DNA of 60,311 nucleotides from NCBI RefSeq assembly GCF_048388525.1, contig NZ_DBGCTQ010000098.1:1-60311 (forward strand), read 5' to 3'. Both the position numbers and the translations under genes were made by a program. Below, piece by piece: positions 57,312 to 60,311 of this stretch (positions are counted from its first letter, which is position 1; the number at the start of each line of letters is the position of its first letter). This DNA is from BQOK01 sp048388525. Lineage in GTDB: Bacteria; Bacillota; Clostridia; Oscillospirales; Ruminococcaceae. The notes beneath the pieces were generated by a model. It saw only the letters and a program-made list of their open reading frames with translations. It did not search any database and had not been told where the DNA came from.

Positions 57312-58700
57312 GTGGATATCGTTACTTTGCGGGAGCTGCGCTTCCGCCAAAAATATTTGCGGCAGGTGCGCCACATCACGCTGGATCCCAAGGGACCCGG
57401 CGTGGTGCGGCTGCACATGGTGCCGCCCAAAACCCTGCTGCGGCGCAAGGTGCCCTATGTGGTGATCCTGAACGGGCACGACGTGCTGCCGCTGAATCTC
57501 TCCTGGGCGGTGCTGCTGGCCTGCCTGATGGACTCGCTGGCCCCCTTTGAGGGCAAAGAGGTGGCCGAGGCCGACTGGGGCGCCATTACCGGGCGGGCCG
57601 TGGCGGCCGCGCGGCTGGTGTATCCCCGGGTGCGGCGCGAGCGGATGGAGGAGGAGCTTGCCCGGATGCTGCAGAGCTTCACCGCCCTGGCCCAGGGCGA
57701 AGAGCCGCCCGAGCCGGTGGGGGTGATGAGCCTGGCCGACTACGCGCCCCAGATGCCCGCGCCCCACCGGATGGACCTGCTGGTGAGCGCCATGCAAAAG
57801 GAAGGGCGCTGGAACTGCAACCAAAAGTGCCTGCACTGCTATGCCGCGGGCCAGCCCCAGGGCGAAACCAAGGAACTGACCACCCCCCAGTGGAAGGAGA
57901 TCCTGGAAAAGCTGCAGAAAGCCGGCGTGCCCCAGGTGACCTTTACCGGGGGCGAACCCACCCTGCGGCCGGATCTTGTGGAGCTGGTGGAAGCGGCCCA
58001 GTGGTTTGTGACGAGGCTGAACACCAACGGGCGCCTGCTCACAAAAGAGCTGTGCGCGGCGCTGTATGAGGCCAGCCTGGACAGTGTGCAGATCACCCTG
58101 TATTCCGCCGACGAGGCGGTGCACAACGCACTGGTGGGCGCGCCCGGCTTTGCCGACACCGTGGCCGGCATCCGCAACGCGGTGAAGGCGGGCCTTTCGG
58201 TGAGCGTGAACACGCCGCTGTGCAGCCTGAACCGGGATTACGCCGCCACCCTGGCGTTTTTGAAAACACTGGGGGTGCGGTATGCCACCTGCTCGGGGCT
58301 GATCCCGGCGGGGGGCGCGCTGACCGAGGGCTCGGCGGCCACCCGCCTGGGGGCCGAAGAGCTGGAGCAGGTGCTGCGCGGCGCGGTGGAATATTGCCAT
58401 GAGAACGGCATGGAGGTGGACTTTACCAGCCCGGGCTGGCTGGCGGAGGAAACGCTGCTGGGCATGGGGCTCAGCTTTGCGCCCACCTGCGGGGCATGCC
58501 TTTCCAACATGGCCGTGGCGCCGGACGGCGGGGTGGTGCCCTGCCAGAGCTGGCTGAGCGGCCCGGCGCTGGGCAGCCTGCTGACGGGGGATTGGAAAAC
58601 GATCTGGAACAGCCCGGCTTGCGCGAGGATCCGGGCCGAGAGCGCAAAGCTGGAGCACACTTGCCAGCTGCGCGGCGGGGAAGGGGGCGGCGCGAAGTGA
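57312..58700 (+). CDS. Radical SAM peptide-maturase-like protein with PqqD-like head and partial SPASM end
   Basis: 462 residues from GTG 57312 (AAAGAGGT and TAAAGG upstream). Residues 1-125 have the look of a PqqD/RRE-type peptide-binding domain (VVILNGHDVLPLNLSWAVLL, then a basic helical part). The radical SAM core starts at about 150; CNQKCLHCY holds the 4Fe-4S ligands Cys169, Cys173 and Cys176, and VTFTGGEPTLRPDL the GGE motif. The C-terminus, CGACLSNMAVAPDGGVVPC then a final Cys near the end, is a SPASM-like auxiliary-cluster region that lacks the usual last Cys residues. Its stop overlaps the next gene's start, so the Cys-tailed membrane protein is the obvious substrate candidate. Substrate is inference. 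Confidence 0.85.
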   Translation: MDIVTLRELRFRQKYLRQVRHITLDPKGPGVVRLHMVPPKTLLRRKVPYVVILNGHDVLPLNLSWAVLLACLMDSLAPFEGKEVAEADWGAITGRAVAAARLVYPRVRRERMEEELARMLQSFTALAQGEEPPEPVGVMSLADYAPQMPAPHRMDLLVSAMQKEGRWNCNQKCLHCYAAGQPQGETKELTTPQWKEILEKLQKAGVPQVTFTGGEPTLRPDLVELVEAAQWFVTRLNTNGRLLTKELCAALYEASLDSVQITLYSADEAVHNALVGAPGFADTVAGIRNAVKAGLSVSVNTPLCSLNRDYAATLAFLKTLGVRYATCSGLIPAGGALTEGSAATRLGAEELEQVLRGAVEYCHENGMEVDFTSPGWLAEETLLGMGLSFAPTCGACLSNMAVAPDGGVVPCQSWLSGPALGSLLTGDWKTIWNSPACARIRAESAKLEHTCQLRGGEGGGAK

Positions 58701-59815
58701 AAAAGAAGTTTTTTTGCCTGCTGGCGGCGGTCTGCCTGCTGGCCCTGGCGCTGACCCCGGCCGCAGGCGCGGCGGCGTATCTGGACGAGATCGAGAGCTA
58801 CAGCGTGGCCGTGACCCTGCGGGACGACGGCAGCGCGGACCTTGTGTACGACATCCGCTGGAAGGTGCTGGATTCCAGCAGCGAGGGGCCCCTTGAATGG
58901 GCCAAGGTGGGCGTGCCGAACCAGAACATCGACGAGCTCACCGCCCTGTCGGGCAGCATCCGCCGCATCCGCCCCTACGACGAGGGGGGCAGCTACGTGC
59001 GGCTGGATCTGGACCGCAGCTATTACGCGGGCGAGACCGTGCAGCTGCAGTTCAGCCTGCATGCCACCCACCTGTACGAGGTGAACGAGGACGGCTCGGT
59101 GAACTATGAGTTCACCCCGGGCTGGTTCGACGCGGCCGAGACCGGCGTGCTGGAGCTCACCTGGGCCGCGGGCAATGAAACGGGCGAGTACGGCCTGAGC
59201 TATCGGGGCGGCGACCGCTCGGAGCCGGAGGCGGAAACCGTGCCGGGCGGCGCGCACATTGTTTGGCGGGACCTGCCCGCCGGCGCGCGCATGACCCTGA
59301 CGGCGGACTATGCGGACCAGAGCGGCTTTGCAGCCGCTCCCCTGGACCCGGAGCTGGGGCGCTCTTACGCGCAGGACGGCGGCGGGGAATCGGGCGCGGG
59401 CGAGATCCTGTTCGGGCTGCTGTTTACGATATTGATCATCTGGCTGCTGTGCCGCCGTTTTTCGGGCGACTACTGGCTGGGAGGCTTTGGGGGCTGGTTC
59501 TGGCCCCACCACCATCACCACGGGCCCGGCCCAGGCCCCGGTCCGGGCGGCCCGGGGGCACCGGGCGGCGGCTTCGGCGGCTTTGGCGGCGGCGCCTCCC
59601 GCGGGGCGGGCGCCGGGCGGCGATCCGGCGGCGGCCATTCGGGCGGCTGTGCCTGCGCCTGTGTGTCCTGCGCGTGCGCGTGCGCCTGCGCGGGCGGCGG
59701 CCGGGCGGGCTGCAGCGCCAAAGAGTTCCGCGGCGGCGCGGCCATCAACACAAAGGCGGTGCTGGCCGCGCTGGGCGACGGCACAGAGCGGGAGGAAACG
59801 ACCGATGGGCAGTGA
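58697..59815 (+). CDS. DUF2207-like membrane protein with cytosolic Cys-X-Cys tail
   Basis: 372 residues from GTG 58697, overlapping the radical SAM stop by 4 nt. A signal peptide (KKKFFCLLAAVCLLALALTP) precedes an extracytosolic beta-rich domain at about residues 27-235 (YSVAVTLRDDGSADLVYDIR), like DUF2207 proteins. One span (ILFGLLFTILIIWLLCRRF, about 237-256) puts the C-terminus in the cytosol. There follow an HHHHH run, Gly/Pro-rich sequence, and a ladder of Cys at 318, 320, 322, 325, 327, 329, 331 and 339, then SAKEFRGG. The ladder is far too regular for chance. It may carry thioether or other crosslinks made by the radical SAM protein, or bind metal. Function unknown. Confidence 0.82.
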   Translation: MKKKFFCLLAAVCLLALALTPAAGAAAYLDEIESYSVAVTLRDDGSADLVYDIRWKVLDSSSEGPLEWAKVGVPNQNIDELTALSGSIRRIRPYDEGGSYVRLDLDRSYYAGETVQLQFSLHATHLYEVNEDGSVNYEFTPGWFDAAETGVLELTWAAGNETGEYGLSYRGGDRSEPEAETVPGGAHIVWRDLPAGARMTLTADYADQSGFAAAPLDPELGRSYAQDGGGESGAGEILFGLLFTILIIWLLCRRFSGDYWLGGFGGWFWPHHHHHGPGPGPGPGGPGAPGGGFGGFGGGASRGAGAGRRSGGGHSGGCACACVSCACACACAGGGRAGCSAKEFRGGAAINTKAVLAALGDGTEREETTDGQ

Positions 59816-60311
59816 TTGGGAAGACCTGATGAGCGGGGTGTTCGGCTCGGGCGGGAAGCTGAACTTTGCCGGCGCCGAGGGCAGGGACCGGGCAAAGCAG
59901 GCCCAGGACGCCCTGGCCCAGGCGCAAAAAGAGCTGGAAGCCACCCTGGAACGCCAGAGAAGTGCAAAGACTGCGGCAGACGCGGTGAGCGGCGAGCAGC
60001 TGCTGAAAAACAGCGCGGCGCTGGACGAGCAGCTCAAGCGCCAGGCCCGGGAGATCAGCGAGATGGGCCGTGATCTGACCCACAACATGCAGCAGGACGG
60101 CCTGCTTTCGCCCCAGGAGGCCCGCAAAACCCAGAAGATCCCCGGCCCCGGCGAGGCACAGGAGCTGTTCCGCCAGGCGGCGGAGGAGGCCGCCGGCCGC
60201 ATTTTGGGGCAAAAGGAATTTGTGACAAGCCTGCTGGGGGCGTTTCAGCGGCCCTTCGTGATGGGGACCGAGGGCGAGGGGGCGCGCAACGTGATCCTGG
60301 TGTGCGGCCCG
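59805..60311 (+). CDS. Probable AAA+ ATPase, Clp-like (partial, C-terminus outside window)
   Basis: ATG 59805, with GGGAGG 9 nt upstream, overlaps the end of the membrane-protein gene by 11 nt. 169 codons are visible. The first 110 residues are a charged coiled coil (AKQAQDALAQAQKELEATLE). The last visible part, AAGRILGQKEFVTSLLGAFQ, then RNVILVCGP, matches the lead-in to a Walker A motif of Clp/HSP100-type ATPases (GQ..., then ...GPxGxGKT), which lies beyond the window. The overlap ties it to the radical SAM and Cys-tail genes. It could unfold, assemble or extract the tailed membrane protein; that role is inference. Confidence 0.65.
   Translation, partial: MGSDWEDLMSGVFGSGGKLNFAGAEGRDRAKQAQDALAQAQKELEATLERQRSAKTAADAVSGEQLLKNSAALDEQLKRQAREISEMGRDLTHNMQQDGLLSPQEARKTQKIPGPGEAQELFRQAAEEAAGRILGQKEFVTSLLGAFQRPFVMGTEGEGARNVILVCGP

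Noticed and set aside
1..60311. tRNA genes, rRNA genes and CRISPR arrays
   Set aside because: None was recognised on either strand; no regularly spaced repeat array or cloverleaf with CCA-type end was found by eye.

Overview
The window looks like chromosome of a GC-rich, strictly anaerobic, carbohydrate-fermenting member of the Clostridia, most like gut Oscillospiraceae/Ruminococcaceae. The reasons are sigma-A type promoters, AGGAGG ribosome sites, LplB/YtcP-type sugar importers, a multidomain flavodiiron oxygen reductase, a split ThrE exporter, and AbrB, RpiR and AraC regulators. This is inferred from gene content; there is no rRNA gene in the window to prove it. I saw no tRNA, CRISPR array, transposase or phage gene.

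Layout. 1-4391 (minus): a sugar-processing operon of a Gfo/Idh/MocA oxidoreductase, a class II aldolase, an FGGY kinase and a fucose-isomerase-like protein cut by the window edge. 4742-19648 (plus): a divergent run of eleven genes from a strong promoter, holding an LplB-type importer, a DegT aminotransferase, a sialate-lyase-like aldolase, an aldo/keto reductase, two sialidase-fold proteins, a SASA-type esterase, a large putative glycoside hydrolase and an MFS permease. None of the hydrolases has a signal peptide. The cluster therefore reads as intracellular breakdown of an imported acidic, probably nonulosonic, glycan. 19726-24583: a split ThrE exporter and a MacAB-type efflux system. 24865-30957: a visibly less GC-rich AraC-controlled importer with an iron-type alcohol dehydrogenase and a DeoC-like aldolase, bracketed by two almost identical terminators. 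31083-32546: a FAD/Rieske oxidoreductase (minus).

32661-34030 is a fluoride riboswitch with a terminator platform ahead of a cation/proton antiporter, flanked by a 33-nt direct repeat. 34299-35524 holds small regulators and a frameshifted gene. 35661-39219 has the flavodiiron fusion and a nitroreductase. 39295-44372 is a GH3 glycosidase plus a membrane-fused alpha/beta hydrolase under a TetR regulator. 44535-51771 has an AfuABC/FbpABC-type importer with NanE, a phosphodiesterase-like enzyme and an RpiR regulator, suggesting use of phosphorylated amino sugars. 51980-57191 carries HtrA, a GNAT-MnmM fusion, a small regulator, a decayed flavoprotein gene and prfC.

57312-60311 is the most unusual part. 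A radical SAM protein with a PqqD-like N-terminal region overlaps the gene for a one-pass membrane protein whose cytosolic tail is a Cys-X-Cys ladder (eight Cys in 22 residues). That gene in turn overlaps the start of a probable AAA+ ATPase running off the window. It looks like a maturase acting on the tail of a membrane protein rather than on a free peptide.
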